64,000 bases of DNA from Eucommia ulmoides. Lineage: Eukaryota; Streptophyta; Magnoliopsida; Garryales; Eucommiaceae. The stretch covers positions 4,907,726 through 4,971,725 of the forward strand of contig CM028327.1 of assembly GCA_016647705.1 (NCBI GenBank), given 5' to 3'. Both the position numbers and the translations under genes were made by a program. The notes under the pieces were generated by a model. The model made no database searches. It had not been told where the DNA came from and worked only from the letters and a program-made list of their open reading frames with translations. Below are positions 46,300 through 57,868 of this stretch, piece by piece. The first letter of the stretch is position 1, and each line of letters begins with the position of its first letter.

Positions 46300-47460
46300 A
46301 ACAGTGAGTTAACGTTAAAATAAACTGTTCAAACACTATATCACAAAAATACATTTTGAATTCACGTTAACGTTGTTGAATTCATTTTTTTTTTTTGCAC
46401 GTTAACATTAACGCATTTTTTATATTTTTTTTTAACGTTAACGCATTTTTTATATTTTTTTTTTTGTGTGTTCACGTTGCCACATATTTCCTCATTTGTT
46501 TGTGTACGTTTAACGTTAACGCATTTTTTGCCATCTGGTTGTGGGTTTTAACGTTAATGTATTTTATTTTTTAGGGGTTCTGTGTATTAACGTATTTTAC
46601 TTGAATATTTACGTTAACGTCCTATCACATACTTTTGTCTTGTGCGCGTTAACGTTAACTAACATATGTAGTATTTTGTCTTTTTAAGTTGAATGTGTGT
46701 TTGAGTTGAATTTGCATTAACGTTAATACATTTTATTTTTTTCTGAGAGTCTCATGTGTTAACGTTAACATGTTAAGCATTGTCTAGAAAAACATGTGTG
46801 TAAAAATTGAAAATTGGTGTGAGTTAACGTTAACTATAATATGTGGTATTTTGTCATTTTGAGCTGAATGTGTGTTTTGGTTGAATTTGCGTTAACGTTA
46901 ATACATATTTTGTTGTCTCTTTTTGTATTAACGTTAACGTATTTAATTTTATCCAGAAAATATGTGTGAAAAAAAATCACGTAAACACACCAACGTTAAC
47001 GTAAAATTAACACCCCCACCTCTACCACCATTCATAGCCACAACAAAAATCCAATTCAGATCGGAAAATTTTCAATTCAGATCTCAAAATTCCCTAAAAA
47101 AAATCAAGAACCAAATAAACCCTAAAAAAAATTTCAATTCAGATCTGAATATGTATTTGGGTTGTATTTGCATTAACGTTAATGCATATTTTTAGGGGGT
47201 CTCTTCTATGTTAACGTTAACACATTTACGTTGTCCCGGAAAAAACACATGTGAAAAAAATACACCCACCACTAACGTTAACGTAAAAAAAATGAACACC
47301 TAATCAACCTCCACCACAGATCTAAATGTGTGTTTGGGTCGTATTTGAGGTAACGTTAATGCACATTTTTGGGGTATCTTATGTGTTAATGTTAACACAT
47401 TCACATTATCCCAGAAAAATATATGTGAAAAAAATCACACACCACCACTACGTTACCATT
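46300..47460. repeat. GTTAACGTTAAC-rich repeat block
   Basis: The self-complementary word GTTAACGTTAAC or close variants occurs many times (for example near 46308, 46364, 46434, 46510, 46755, 46930, 47205 and 47275). A higher-order unit of about 176 bases, containing a 'gaatgtgtgtttg' lead and two palindromes, repeats at 46691 and 46866, and again at 47147 and 47324. No protein is encoded. The block runs into leader-like sequence at 47460-47930, and together they may be one non-autonomous transposon. Confidence 0.75.
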
Positions 47461-48055
47461 AAATCTGGTTGGTGGTCGATAGTGGTTGCGGGATCTGGCT
47501 AATGGTGGCCGATGGTTGTCCAAAGAAGGAAGGCACAAAAGAGGGTTTATAGAGAGAGAAAGATGAGAGAGAGAGAGAGAAAACCACAAGGTGCTCAAAA
47601 CCCTAGAATCGTTCCCTCCGGTTGTATTCGCCGGCGAGGCTCGGAGCCTCGAAGAAGTAGAAGGTCTCGTCGTTGTCGGAGAACCTTGCAGCAGGGCTTG
47701 ATCCAAGGTCTCGTCGTCGTTGGAGATCCGTTTCTTTCTCCAGCTATCGGAATACCCAAATGAGGCCGAGGTTCGAATTATCGCCATCAGCTGCCGCCGC
47801 AGATCGGGAGGAAGAAGAGAGACACAAAAGAGGTTTACAGAGAGAGAGAGAGAAAAAAAAAAAAAAAAGCTAGAGAGAAAAGCACACGTTGTGGTGGGGT
47901 TTACAGAGATGGGAAGTGAGGACTGTTAATTTGTGAGGTGGGATTGTGGAGTGGTCAAGGATAAAAGAGTTAACTTTAACATGAAATAAGAGAAAGAGAG
48001 AGAGAGAGAATGGTATATGTGTCTTTTTACCACCTATTTTGTCTACTCAAAGACT
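47461..48055. other. GA/CT-rich leader-like sequence
   Basis: Runs of 'gagagaga' and codon-like 'cgtcgtcg' stretches give overlapping open frames on both strands, all of low complexity. Similar captured-looking sequence occurs inside other non-autonomous elements in this window. No gene is supported. Confidence 0.4.
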
Positions 48056-48059
48056 AAAA

Positions 48060-49760
48060 ACTTAATTGAGATTTGAATGCTAAATGAACAGTTTAAAAAT
48101 GTCTGAAGAGTTCTTTTCAAGAATATAATTTTTTTAAAACTTAATTACTGAAAACTCATTTTTTTTAACTTATTTACTGAAATAACGTTATCTGGGAATG
48201 TGATCCCTGAGTATGCGAGAAACTCGGGGTTTCGAACCCCGGGTACATTTTAACATAAAATAATATAAAATAAAATAATTTTTTTTTTGCTTGGATTGTT
48301 AAACCCGGGGATGTGTTCCCCGTGTTTTTCTAAAAAAAATATAAAAAAAAAATTGTTGGAAAAATGAATTTTTAATGTTTTCGGCAATTTTAAATTAATT
48401 AATGATGATCTATCAGTGTTTTAAATAAACTTAATTTTTTTGTGCATAAATTAAGTTAAAAAAACTTCAAAATGATTTTTATAACACTAAAAACGGATAA
48501 GTGAATAATTTTTAAAAATTCGTCAAAGTTGACCAGATGATCTGTTTCGATGACGGCGTAATTTTTTCGACAATTTAGAGTTAACAAAAGATAATCTATC
48601 CGTAACAGAAATAAAACCAATTTTTTTTATACAAATTACGTTCATAACACTACATAATAAAACTAAAAACACTAAAAACGGACTAGTGAATAATTTTTAA
48701 ATAATCTCCAAAAGTAATCGGATGAGTTATTTTTTTGAGAAATTTAAGTTGGCAAAATATGGTTTATCCGTAACAAAAATGAAACCAATTTTTTTCTATA
48801 CAAACTTCGTTCATAACGCTACATAATAAAACTGAGAACACTAAAAATAGACGAGTGAATAATTTTAAATAATTTACATAGAACACCAATTAATTTTTAC
48901 ATATTTAAAAATTATTTAAAAATCATCTTCGTCGATTATTTAAAAATTATTCACTAGTCTGTTTTTAGTGTTCTCAAATTTATTATGTAGCGTTATGAAC
49001 GTAGTTTATATAGAAAAAAAATTGATTTCATTTCTGTTACGGATATGTCATATTTCGCTAACTTAAAGTTTCTCAAAAAAATAACCCATCCTACCAATTT
49101 TGAGGATTATTTAAAAAATATTCACTAGTCTATTTTTAATATTTTAAATTTTATTATGTAATGTTATGAACGTAATTTGTATAGAAAAAATTGGTTTCAT
49201 TTTAGTTACGAATAGACCATCTTTTGTTAACTCTATATTGCCAAAAAAATTACGTCTTCATCGAAACAACTCATTTGGCCAACTTTAATGATTTTTTAAA
49301 AATCATTCATTTGTCCGTTTTTAGTGTTATAAAAAGCATTTCGAAGTGTTTTGAATCTAATTTATGCACAAAAAAAATGAGTTTATTTAAAATACCGATA
49401 GACCACCGTTAATTAACTCAAAATTGCCGAAAATATTAAAAATTTATTTTTTCAACAATTTTTTTTTTTTAAAGAATTTGTTAAACCTTAAACCCGGGGA
49501 TGCGTTCCCCGGGTTCAAGACCAAAAAAAAAAAAAAATAGAAAATAGTTTTTTTATTTACCCGGGGTTCGTAACCCCGAGTTCCTCTCATACCCGGGGAC
49601 CACTTCTCCGGGTAGCTCTATTTCGGTAAATAAGTTAAAAGTAACAACTTTTCAGTAATTAAGTTTTAAAAAAATTATATTCTCGAAAAGAACTCAAGGT
49701 CTGAATCTTACATGGTCTTTTAAATAGAGACTAAATAATAAAAAACTCAATTTTTTCAGG
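48060..49760. repeat. 1.7-kb fold-back sequence with nested GC hairpins
   Basis: The left arm, about 48060-48875, is complementary over nearly all of its length to the right arm, about 48934-49757, with a loop of about 58 bases. Each arm contains a local GC hairpin: AACCCGGGGA, TGCGT, TCCCCGGGTT (49491-49515, perfect) with its partner at 48302-48326, and CGGGGTT...AACCCCG (48225-48241 and 49562-49578). Within each arm a unit of about 168 bases is duplicated ('cgtaacagaaataaaacc' type). No coding. It is probably a fold-back transposon; a transcript would form a very long double-stranded RNA. Confidence 0.85.
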
Positions 49761-50700
49761 AGTTCACTTGAAATTCATATAAATTAGAGGAATAATATAT
49801 GAAATTTTAAATATTGTAAATGATTTTTCCTAAAACTAAAGGAGTGAAAATATATATTTTCAAAAAATTAGGAGTGATTAGTTATCTAGAGTCATAATAT
49901 TAATAGTGGAAAAGAAGAGTTTGACCATTGTTTTGATATGAATAAAAAGATTGAAAAAATATCGTGTTTTGAGTTCCGACTTATTTTTAATTTTGGTTTC
50001 CACCTTTATTATATAGTATATGATATGGTATGATATTCTTTCGTTTTTTAAAAAAAAATTAAAAAATTTAATTATTTATTTTTATATTAATTTAATTTAA
50101 TTTATTTTCTCCATATAAAATAAAAATATATAGAACACTAAATCACATTTTTATTTTATATATTATTGTTACATTTATTTTTTAAATTTGTCGCAAAATT
50201 AATTTACTTATTTATTTTTATTTTTATTTAATTTATTTCTCCATGTAAAATAAAATATATAAAACACCATAAACAATATATTTATTAATTTACTATAATT
50301 AATTTTCTGAAAAAAAAAATATTAATTATTGTTGGTACAAAAATAATACCACCTCGTGGCAATGAAGCAACATAGTCGGTTTAATTGTAGTAATAATTTT
50401 TATTTGTTTTAATTACTAAATTAATCTTGGCCGTCAATTGTGTTATGATAAGGAGATAGGAGAGACTAGTCATTCTTCATTATAGGAGAGACTAGTCATT
50501 CTTCATTTTAAAGACTTGTCTTTCACTTTTTAGTATATAATAAAATATGTCAAGGTAGGTAATATGTAGCGTTGTTGTTCGTGGGCTAGTCCGGACTGGA
50601 TTCGAGTTGAACTTTATAACAAAAATTACAAGGTTGTCTAAGGCCCTACTTCCCAATCCAAGCTCTTCCGTTATTAAAAAAAATAAAAAACAAGTCCAAC
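49761..50700. other. A+T-rich interval without a gene
   Basis: Nothing recognised. 'ggagagactagtcattcttc' is duplicated near 50460 and 50485. Confidence 0.5.
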
Positions 50701-51938
50701 CCTATAAACTTTTAGTACAAATAGAAAAGTAATTATCTTTAGGGTGCTTAACAAACAATCCCAAAAAAATATCAAAACTACTAATTAAACCCGTAACTTT
50801 TTCTGTGAACCGAGTAGTCCTTCTGACATTTTCGTGACTAAAATACCCTTATTTAATGTGTCATTTCATAACATCATGTAATTAACTCCTTCTAATGTAG
50901 AACTAATTTAGGTAACATGTGATCATAAAAGATGGAACAACAATTCTGGTTTTAATCTCAATCCAAATATGAAACAATAAAATTTTTACATGTCAATTAT
51001 GTGTGAATAATTCTCTTTAAAATGAGATATCAATTACATTTTTTGGAGTTTATCGTAATGAATATGAATGTTACATGTAATATTTATTATTTAGACCATG
51101 TTACGTATAACATGTTTTTATGATCGTCTCTTTTTAAAATGTTAGTGTGTTGAATGTAATATCTTAACAGATTATTGAATGTGATATCTTAACAAATTGT
51201 TAAATCATATTTCATGTAAATGTTACATGTAACATCTTATAGTTCGTGTTTCACTAATATCGAATGTAACATTCGATATTTGACATTAATTTTATTTTTT
51301 TAAAATTCTAAATTGAGATACATATGGATATTATATATAACATTAATTGTGATGTTATTCTGTGTGTCTCGTGATTGTTAAATATAATATCCAATATAAT
51401 AGAAAACTACAAAATCTAGAAGTACGATATTGAATGAAACATGAATGTGAAAACTGAAACTAATGAAAAAAAAAATAGTGAATTTGATATCGTTTTAAAA
51501 ATCTTATTTAGACGAATATGAATATATAATTGGATTGTGAAAAATGTGTACAACAATAGCTATTTTTAATTTTAATAAAATAATTTTGTTGAATATGGAA
51601 ACTCTCAATTCCTATTATCTTGCAAAAAAATTAAATAACATAATTTTGTTAAATATAAAAACTCTCAATCTCCGTAAATCTAATAAGGGCAAATATGTCA
51701 ATGAAAAATATACGGATTTGAATTTGGGGAATTGCACCGTCCATGAAAAACGTGTTCTAGGAGAGTTTTTGGTTTGTTGTCAAATCAATTGAATTAACCA
51801 GTAATTTTAGTATCTGATTTGGATCCTCCTAATAATTTTCCCTTATTTTTATAACAAAATATATTTTTCATTAAAAATAATAATAATCAAGCATCCTATA
51901 ATTAAACATCTATGTTAATATGATAAAATATATTCACC
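50701..51938. other. A+T-rich interval with 'tgtaac' words
   Basis: 50990-51440 repeats 'atgttacatgtaa', 'aatgtaacatctta' words irregularly, recalling the 30515-31090 array. The open frame at 51544-51792 is A+T-driven and not recognised. Confidence 0.4.
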
Positions 51939-51947
51939 CCTATTAGT

Positions 51948-52700
51948 TAGGGGTGTACACGAGTCGGGTGGGGGGTATTTTGGGCAAATCTGAGACTCCA
52001 CCAAATATGCATCGGGTTAGGTTTTCCATCACCCGTTTTCGACCGATAACGATGAAGAATCCGATGTTGGCAGGTGGTTTTGGATGTCGGTCGGAGATGG
52101 TTGGATTTGGAATTAATATCACATTAAACATAAATATCACCAGAACAATGAACACAAAATTGATCTACTCACCGAAATCTAAAAAATTGGAAACAGAAAA
52201 TTGAAAAAATAATATCTACTCACCGCTAATGACATCGTCGTTGTTTGTCACTGGCGCTGTCACTCACTGTCAAAGATAAATCAAATTGGAAGACAAACTG
52301 AAAAAATAGGGTTCTCATGGTCGAAGACGAAGAGAAGAAGAGAGGAGTGTAGAAGAAGAAGAATGATGGAGAATCGAGACTCAGATCTTCGTCTCAGATG
52401 ATTGGAGAGACGAAGAAGCGAAATGAACATATGATGAGACAAAGATCGATTTGAGGAATGAGAGACGGCATGCAAAATGAACCAAAAAACCCCTAAAATC
52501 CTATAAATATCAAGGCTGTTCAGTCGGGTCGGGTGTGCCGTGGGGTGAAGATGGATACTCAGTATTCGATCTGAATGTAAGTTAAATTCGCGGGTTTCAC
52601 CCGATCCAACCGCCAAGAAGTCTCAAGCCCAATTTTTTTAGGTGCAGGTCGATCGGTACACTCGGGTGGGTCAAGTATTCGGATCCTATGCACAGTCCTA
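51948..52700. mobile_element. hAT-like non-autonomous element, 8-bp target duplication
   Basis: Left 'taggggtgtacacgagtcgg' and right 'ggatcctatgcacagtccta' are weakly inverted. It is flanked by an exact CTATTAGT duplication (51940-51947 and 52701-52708), the length typical of hAT transposons. Both ends carry 'gtcgggt', 'cgggtgggtc' words shared with the 15072 and 19515 elements. No transposase. Confidence 0.75.
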
Positions 52701-53014
52701 CTATTAGTTAAAGGTCATTTAACAAAAAAATTATTTACTACGGAATTTCAAACCAAAACTAAAACCATTATAAATTCCAATACCAAAATTGAAATTGAAA
52801 TCATAATTGAAACCAAAACCATTTGACCATGGTCAAACTCAAACCATTCATTTCGATTTGGTTCAATTACCCATTAATTTGGATATAATTTTCATCCGTG
52901 CCTTAAGAATGACAATTGAAATTTAGCAAGTCCTGCAACTAATCCAACAACAATCACGGAAGTGGCAGAAATCAATGGATTCATGATAAGTTCGTACTTA
53001 AAAAAAAATAAAAA

Positions 53015-53150
53015 ATTGTTCGGACCAGTTTACGCTCATCTCAACTAATCATCTTGTACATTAGTATTAAATTCATGATTTAATTCATAAAGTGCTCCAT
53101 AAGAAAATTGACAAGAAAATGAGATACTTCCCCTCACCCATCAATAAGAT
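53015..53150 (-). mobile_element. Very diverged SINE-like fragment
   Basis: 'gatttaattcataaagtgct', 'attgacaagaaaatg' and 'actaatcatctt' line up in order with the plus-strand reading of the SINE at 5349-5564. No tail or target duplication supports it. Confidence 0.4.
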
Positions 53151-53156
53151 ACAAGC

Positions 53157-54035
53157 TGTTAGACCCTTGAGATCGGAGCAGAACGTTGGGTTAGATTCTG
53201 GTACCATATCTAAGCCAACGTCCCTGCCAGGTTAACCGGACTAAGTTAACTTGGCTAAACAGGAGTGATGCTGGATGACAATGCGGAGGCAGACAGAAGG
53301 CATCGGCATGCGTTGGCATGCGCGGCACCAAGGCGTCGCTGGACGGTGTGTTCAGACACCGGGCACGCCAAGACGAGGTACGGTGATCCTAGGCGCAACG
53401 CTAGGATCGGCATTCACGTGGGTAGCTTGTGCACGAGGCCAAGCGAAGGTGACGGAACGTGGGCTCAGAGACACGTTCCGTGCAGCAGACGGTATGACGA
53501 GGCGTCGACATCCGTTAGCAGGTCGCAGAGAACAAAACGGTGAGTTTGCAGCACGTAGACACAACGGACACGGTGCAGAAACAGTGAGCTGAGGACTTAG
53601 CTCGTGGAGGGCATGTTTCTGGAAGGATAGAGCAGTTATGGGAGTAGTTCCATACAGATTGGATAGGAAAACTGCCCATCTGGTGGCTTGACAGGTGTCT
53701 GACAGGTGTCAAACTGTTGCCTATGCAGTTAGGGATGTTAACTGCACTTGTTCTCTATAAATAGCTGTAGAATAGTCTGACTTTTGGTTAGAGGAATTGT
53801 TCCTACGTTTTTATACCGATTTGTAAGACTGTGGTTCCTTGTTCTTGAGTTTTGAATACAAGGTTGGGTGTTTACCTGTAATTCGGTGTTGCCTGTGTGT
53901 GGGTGCGTTCATTCTGTCTTGTGTCGGTATATGCTGTTCTGTAAAAACGTTGCAGGAACGTGGCTGACTGATTGTGCCAACGATCAGGCCATCACATGGT
54001 TCAAAATTGGTGCCGAAAATTTTAACCCTGTGACA
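53157..54035 (+). mobile_element. Solo LTR (879 bp), target duplication CAAGC, upstream of SECE1
   Basis: Begins 'tgttagaccc' and ends 'ttaaccctgtgaca'. It is flanked by exact CAAGC copies (53152-53156 and 54036-54040). G+C-rich left half. It shares the stem-loop GATCCTAG...CTAGGATC (53385-53408) and end structure with the LTR at 6594-8134. A TATA-like 'ctataaatag' at 53755 fits an LTR promoter pointing toward SECE1. No internal region remains. Confidence 0.85.
53752..53765 (+). promoter_or_regulatory. TATA-like box in the solo LTR
   Basis: 'tctctataaatagctg' fits a plant TATA box. Transcription starting about 30 bases on would run into SECE1, whose ATG is about 410 bases downstream. Confidence 0.4.
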
Positions 54036-54197
54036 CAAGCCATAATGAGAGCTTTGTAGTATCGGGCTGCCATTTTTTTATTTTTTGGTTCTTCCAATTT
54101 CTAAAGCATAGCGCGATTCTCAGCCATAACTCCTTGAAAAGAATACGAATCAACCAGCCCTAATCGATTTTCCCAATATTTTCTTCAACCAAATCAA

Positions 54198-54764
54198 ATG
54201 GCGCTTTCGCTCTCACAATTTCCACTTCCTTCTTCTTCATCATACCTTCCCAATTCAAGTAAATTCGGTAACCCAAACACCGCCTTACGATTCAAACCCT
54301 TACCCAATTCCACCAAATTCGTAATCTCCACCTCCCCAATCTCAACTAACAACCGATTCATCACCACCACCACCAGATCCACCGGCGGCGATCGCGGAGT
54401 AGGCAATGGAGATAACACCATTGTATCTGAATCTGAATCTCAAACCGTCAGTGCCTCCGAACAGACACCTCCGAGCGAACCACCGGCGCAGACGGAGAAC
54501 AGTATATCGGAATTGGGCTCCGAGATCAAGAAGGCTATGGCGGAGAGGCAACAACAACAGGGGGAGCCCAATTTTTGGGCCGGAGTCGCGGATGAGATCC
54601 GAGAGATAGAGTGGCCTTCTTTCGATAAAGTCCTGGGAACAACCGGGGTTGTTCTCGGCGTTATCGCCGGATCGAGTGTGGTTTTGCTCACCGTGAATGC
54701 CGTTTTGGCGGAATTGTCCGATCGGGTATTCGCCGGCAAAGGCGTTCAGGATTTCTTCGGATAA
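54198..54764 (+). CDS. SECE1: Chloroplast preprotein translocase subunit SecE1
   Basis: 188 residues, single exon. SecE is the essential small clamp subunit of the SecYE channel; in plastids it works with SCY1 and SECA1 to insert or export proteins at the thylakoid membrane. Residues 1-60 are rich in Ser, Thr, Pro and Asn with almost no acids, as in chloroplast transit peptides. Residues 65-120 form a variable acidic, low-complexity linker. The SecE core runs from 126 (FWAGVADEIREIEWPSFDKV), the amphipathic helix lying on the membrane, into one membrane span at about 146-170 (VVLGVIAGSSVVLLTVNAVL), then a short tail ending VQDFFG. The start is the first ATG after an A/C-rich leader, and length is close to Arabidopsis SECE1. 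The gene looks intact. A solo LTR ends 162 bases before the ATG, so the native promoter may be displaced or replaced. Confidence 0.95.
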   Translation: MALSLSQFPLPSSSSYLPNSSKFGNPNTALRFKPLPNSTKFVISTSPISTNNRFITTTTRSTGGDRGVGNGDNTIVSESESQTVSASEQTPPSEPPAQTENSISELGSEIKKAMAERQQQQGEPNFWAGVADEIREIEWPSFDKVLGTTGVVLGVIAGSSVVLLTVNAVLAELSDRVFAGKGVQDFFG

Positions 54765-54779
54765 GGATTCGATTTGGGG

Positions 54780-55845
54780 GGTGAGAATAGCAGTTATCTG
54801 GTAGGAGAGAGTCTAGCTGCGTCGGCTGCGTCCCACACTCTAATTAAGACACGTAGCTATGAAGATTAGTAGAGTATTTTTTGCTTCTTATTCTCTCTTT
54901 TTTCCGCTCCATATTTCTCGATGCAAAGAGGTCTAATGTTCAAAATTTCCTCCCCTCAACGTTTGTGCCAAAATTAAAAAAAAATGGTTCGATTCGGTGT
55001 AAAATTATAAGAAAACCAAATCAAACCAAGATCATTCAGTTTTTGAGTAGTGCTACTTCGAGCTAATGATTTTAGGTATTAAAAAAAAAAAAATTGCCAA
55101 AAAAAAAAAAAAAAAGGCATTGACCGATTTAGGTCTAAGGTCCATTGCCGGGAAAAAAATAAACACCAACGGTTCAGTTCGAATTGAAAAAAAACAAAGA
55201 AAATTGAAGTACATTATTTATTTATTTTTAAATCGAATCGAACCACTTGAATTTTTTCATGCCTAAAACCATGAGGTTTAGTTTGGTTCGATTTATCTGA
55301 TATTAATTTTTTTATTTTTTGGTTTTTTCGGTTTTTACATACGGCTCTAATTCTAACTAAAACATTTTAAAGTAACAAGAAATATTTTGGAATTAGTTAA
55401 AATTTTACATTCAATTTTATATTTGATTTGTAATCTCATTAAACTTTAATGATTAATTTTTTAAGTTTTAATTGAACTTTAAGTTACTAGTTAATTATGA
55501 TTAAATGTTACATTTTCATAGTATAGTTTTGATGCTATAAAATTAAAAGATTAAAGATTAAATACTAAAAATAATCCGATCAAAACTTATGGAAATTATA
55601 GAAGTAAGATGTCTCTTCAAATTCACCTTTAATTTTAAATTTTCATTTGAGAAAATTCAATACGCATATTTCAATTTTTAGGTTTGGAGATATTATAAAT
55701 ACTAGCCAAATGACTGATGAAGTGATGAGTATATCTACCATGGCGGCCAATTCAAAAAATTTATCAAAATAACAAAACACCCAAACGAAAGAAGACGAAA
55801 TCACCAGGGCAAAACAACAAATAAAATTAGAACCAAAATACGATG
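54780..55845. other. SECE1 3' flank and A+T-rich sequence
   Basis: The SECE1 3' UTR is expected within the first 100-150 bases. 54975-55330 has 'ggttcgattcgg' and 'gtttggttcgattt' words typical of a non-autonomous repeat. A-runs at about 55081-55113. No gene. Confidence 0.45.
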
Positions 55846-55849
55846 GACT

Positions 55850-56236
55850 AAGGCCCCCCATTTGGTAACTTACATTTAAAACTGAATGCATTAAGTAGTT
55901 ATCAAATTAAGTGTATTTAATAACAAAATTAAACAATCACTTAAAATAGTTCAAAAATTTAAATAATGTGTTATTCACTTAATTTTTTAACATTTGCGAC
56001 TTAATATCATAAAACATCTTATTACAAGAGAAAATTATAGAAAGAGAACAATTTAGAAAAATAAAATTTTAAATTATTTTAAGAACATAAATTTGTGCAA
56101 AGATAATTTTTTGAAGTTAAAAGTATTTAAAAAATACTTAATATATAAACACTTAATAGAGTCGACATTTATAATTACAGCACTTAAAATTCAACATTTA
56201 AAATTTTGAGTATTTAATGATCATCAAACATTACCT
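55850..56236. mobile_element. MITE, 'atttggtaac' type
   Basis: Left 'ggccccccatttggtaac' and right 'gatcatcaaacattacctaa' are loosely inverted; A+T-rich interior of 'cttaa' words. Confidence 0.45.
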
Positions 56237-56294
56237 AACTAAAAACAATAACAAACAAAAGACTTGAATAGAAAAACAAAAAACCATTATAAAA

Positions 56295-56815
56295 AGCAAA
56301 TGGGAAAATTACATTTGTGATACCTAAAATATGTGGTGGGTGCTTATATGGATCCTAAAATTTGTTAAATTATATATTGGATCCGTTAAATTTTATATTT
56401 GTTGCAATCCCATAAAATTAAAAACGTTGTTAATGATTTTGAATAGAAAATAGATTGTCCTAATCACGTGTCTTTCTAATGGGAACATTTCATCATTTCA
56501 CCATTCTACTAAATGTAAGACATTTTTTTCTAACTTTTCACTAATAAGGATTCATCCGAAAAATAAGAATGAAAAACCTAAATTGTTGTTAAGAAAAAAA
56601 AAATCATAGGTTTGATGAAGTGATAGAATGACAAAAATATACTCATTCGAAGGTCACATATTGAGAACAACTCATTTTCATTCCAAAATCACTAACAACA
56701 TTTTAATTTTACTGAGTTGAAATAAATATAGAACTTGAAGAATCAAATGTGTAATTTGACAAATTTTAAAATTTATATAAACATCTACCTAGACGAGAGA
56801 TGTAATTTTCAATTT
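56295..56815. mobile_element. Long-TIR fold-back element, family F2 copy 3
   Basis: 'gggaaaattacatttgtgat' faces 'gagatgtaattttc', and 'gttgttaatgattttgaata' faces 'ttccaaaatcactaacaac'; the two halves of about 230 bases are complementary. Family members at 27545 and 39955. Confidence 0.65.
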
Positions 56816-56879
56816 GATACAACGGAGGAAAAGAAGGAAATCAAGAAGAAAAACGAGGAAATCAAATAACCAACCCTAA

Positions 56880-57720
56880 ATGACTTCAATATTTCCTATA
56901 AATTAATTTTATCAATTTAGTCTTATATTAATTTAATAAAATAGATAAAAATATATATTTTCATTAAATGAAGGAAGAAAAATATTTTGTTTTCAATTTT
57001 ATATTATTATTGTGAAAAATAAAATAGATTTTTCATTTCCTGATATTATTTTCTTGTTTTGAGAATAGAATTTATTTTTTTTTGTTCTCGTTCTTTTTAA
57101 TAGAAAAATATTTTCTATTTCAAGATTTATGTTTATGTTTCCTAAAAAAAAAAAATCTTGTTCACAAATTTATATTTCAAATAAAAATAAAAATTTGAAA
57201 GCAAAAAAATTAGTTCATATTCTCGAAATAAAAACATAAATTTGAGAACGAAAAATATGTTATTGTTCCCGAAACAGAACAAAAATCTAAAAACGAAAAA
57301 TCTATTTGTTTTCCTGAATCAGAATAGAGAACCAGAAAAAATGTATATGGGAAACAGAAGGGGAAACATGAGAACTAAAAACATGTTTCTATTCATAGAC
57401 AAAAAAATATTTGAGAAAAAAGAAATCTATTTATGCTCCGAAAGCAAAAACAAAAATTTAAGAATAAAACAATTTTAGTTAATAGATTTTGAATATTTTT
57501 CACATCAAATATTACTCATATTTTGTAACCATATTTTTTTCAAATAAATTATTATTAAGTATACATTGTGAATGATTTTGATTTCAAAATTGATATATAA
57601 AAATACCTTATTCTATTTCATTTTTTTAAACATACAATTACAATCAAATAAGAAAATTGAATAGCGACTTCATTGACAAATCTATTTCATTCTTTCTCTT
57701 ATTCCATTCTATTCTGATTG
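56880..57720. mobile_element. TIR element, 'cgtgtttagttg' family, copy 2
   Basis: The interior matches 43836-44780 in order ('atatgttattgttcccgaaa', 'ttgttttcctgaatcaga'). The right end is 'ttctattctgattgtcgtaa'; the left tip is missing or not recognisable. Confidence 0.6.
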
Positions 57721-57837
57721 TCGTAAAGGTGAATCCTTGCTCGCTCCTATGATTCTCATATCATACCTACCCATGCCAAACACATTCTTAAAACTCCATA
57801 AAACTGGAAGACAACACGAAAAAAAAAAAATAATAAT

Positions 57838-57841
<4 letters not shown>

Positions 57842-57868
<27 letters not shown>
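57842..57868. repeat. (TA)n microsatellite
   Basis: An alternating TA tract after an A/AAT-rich run. Confidence 0.9.

Noticed and set aside
47401-47929. Overlapping frames of 66-128 codons on both strands
   Set aside because: GA/CT repeats keep all frames open; no recognisable domain.
48225-48247. tRNA gene or T-arm at the GGTTTCGAACCCC motif
   Set aside because: No acceptor or anticodon arm around it; the motif is part of a local hairpin repeated in the other arm of the fold-back sequence.
53265-53712. Arg-rich frames of 65-105 codons
   Set aside because: Inside the solo LTR, G+C-driven, overlapping in several frames.
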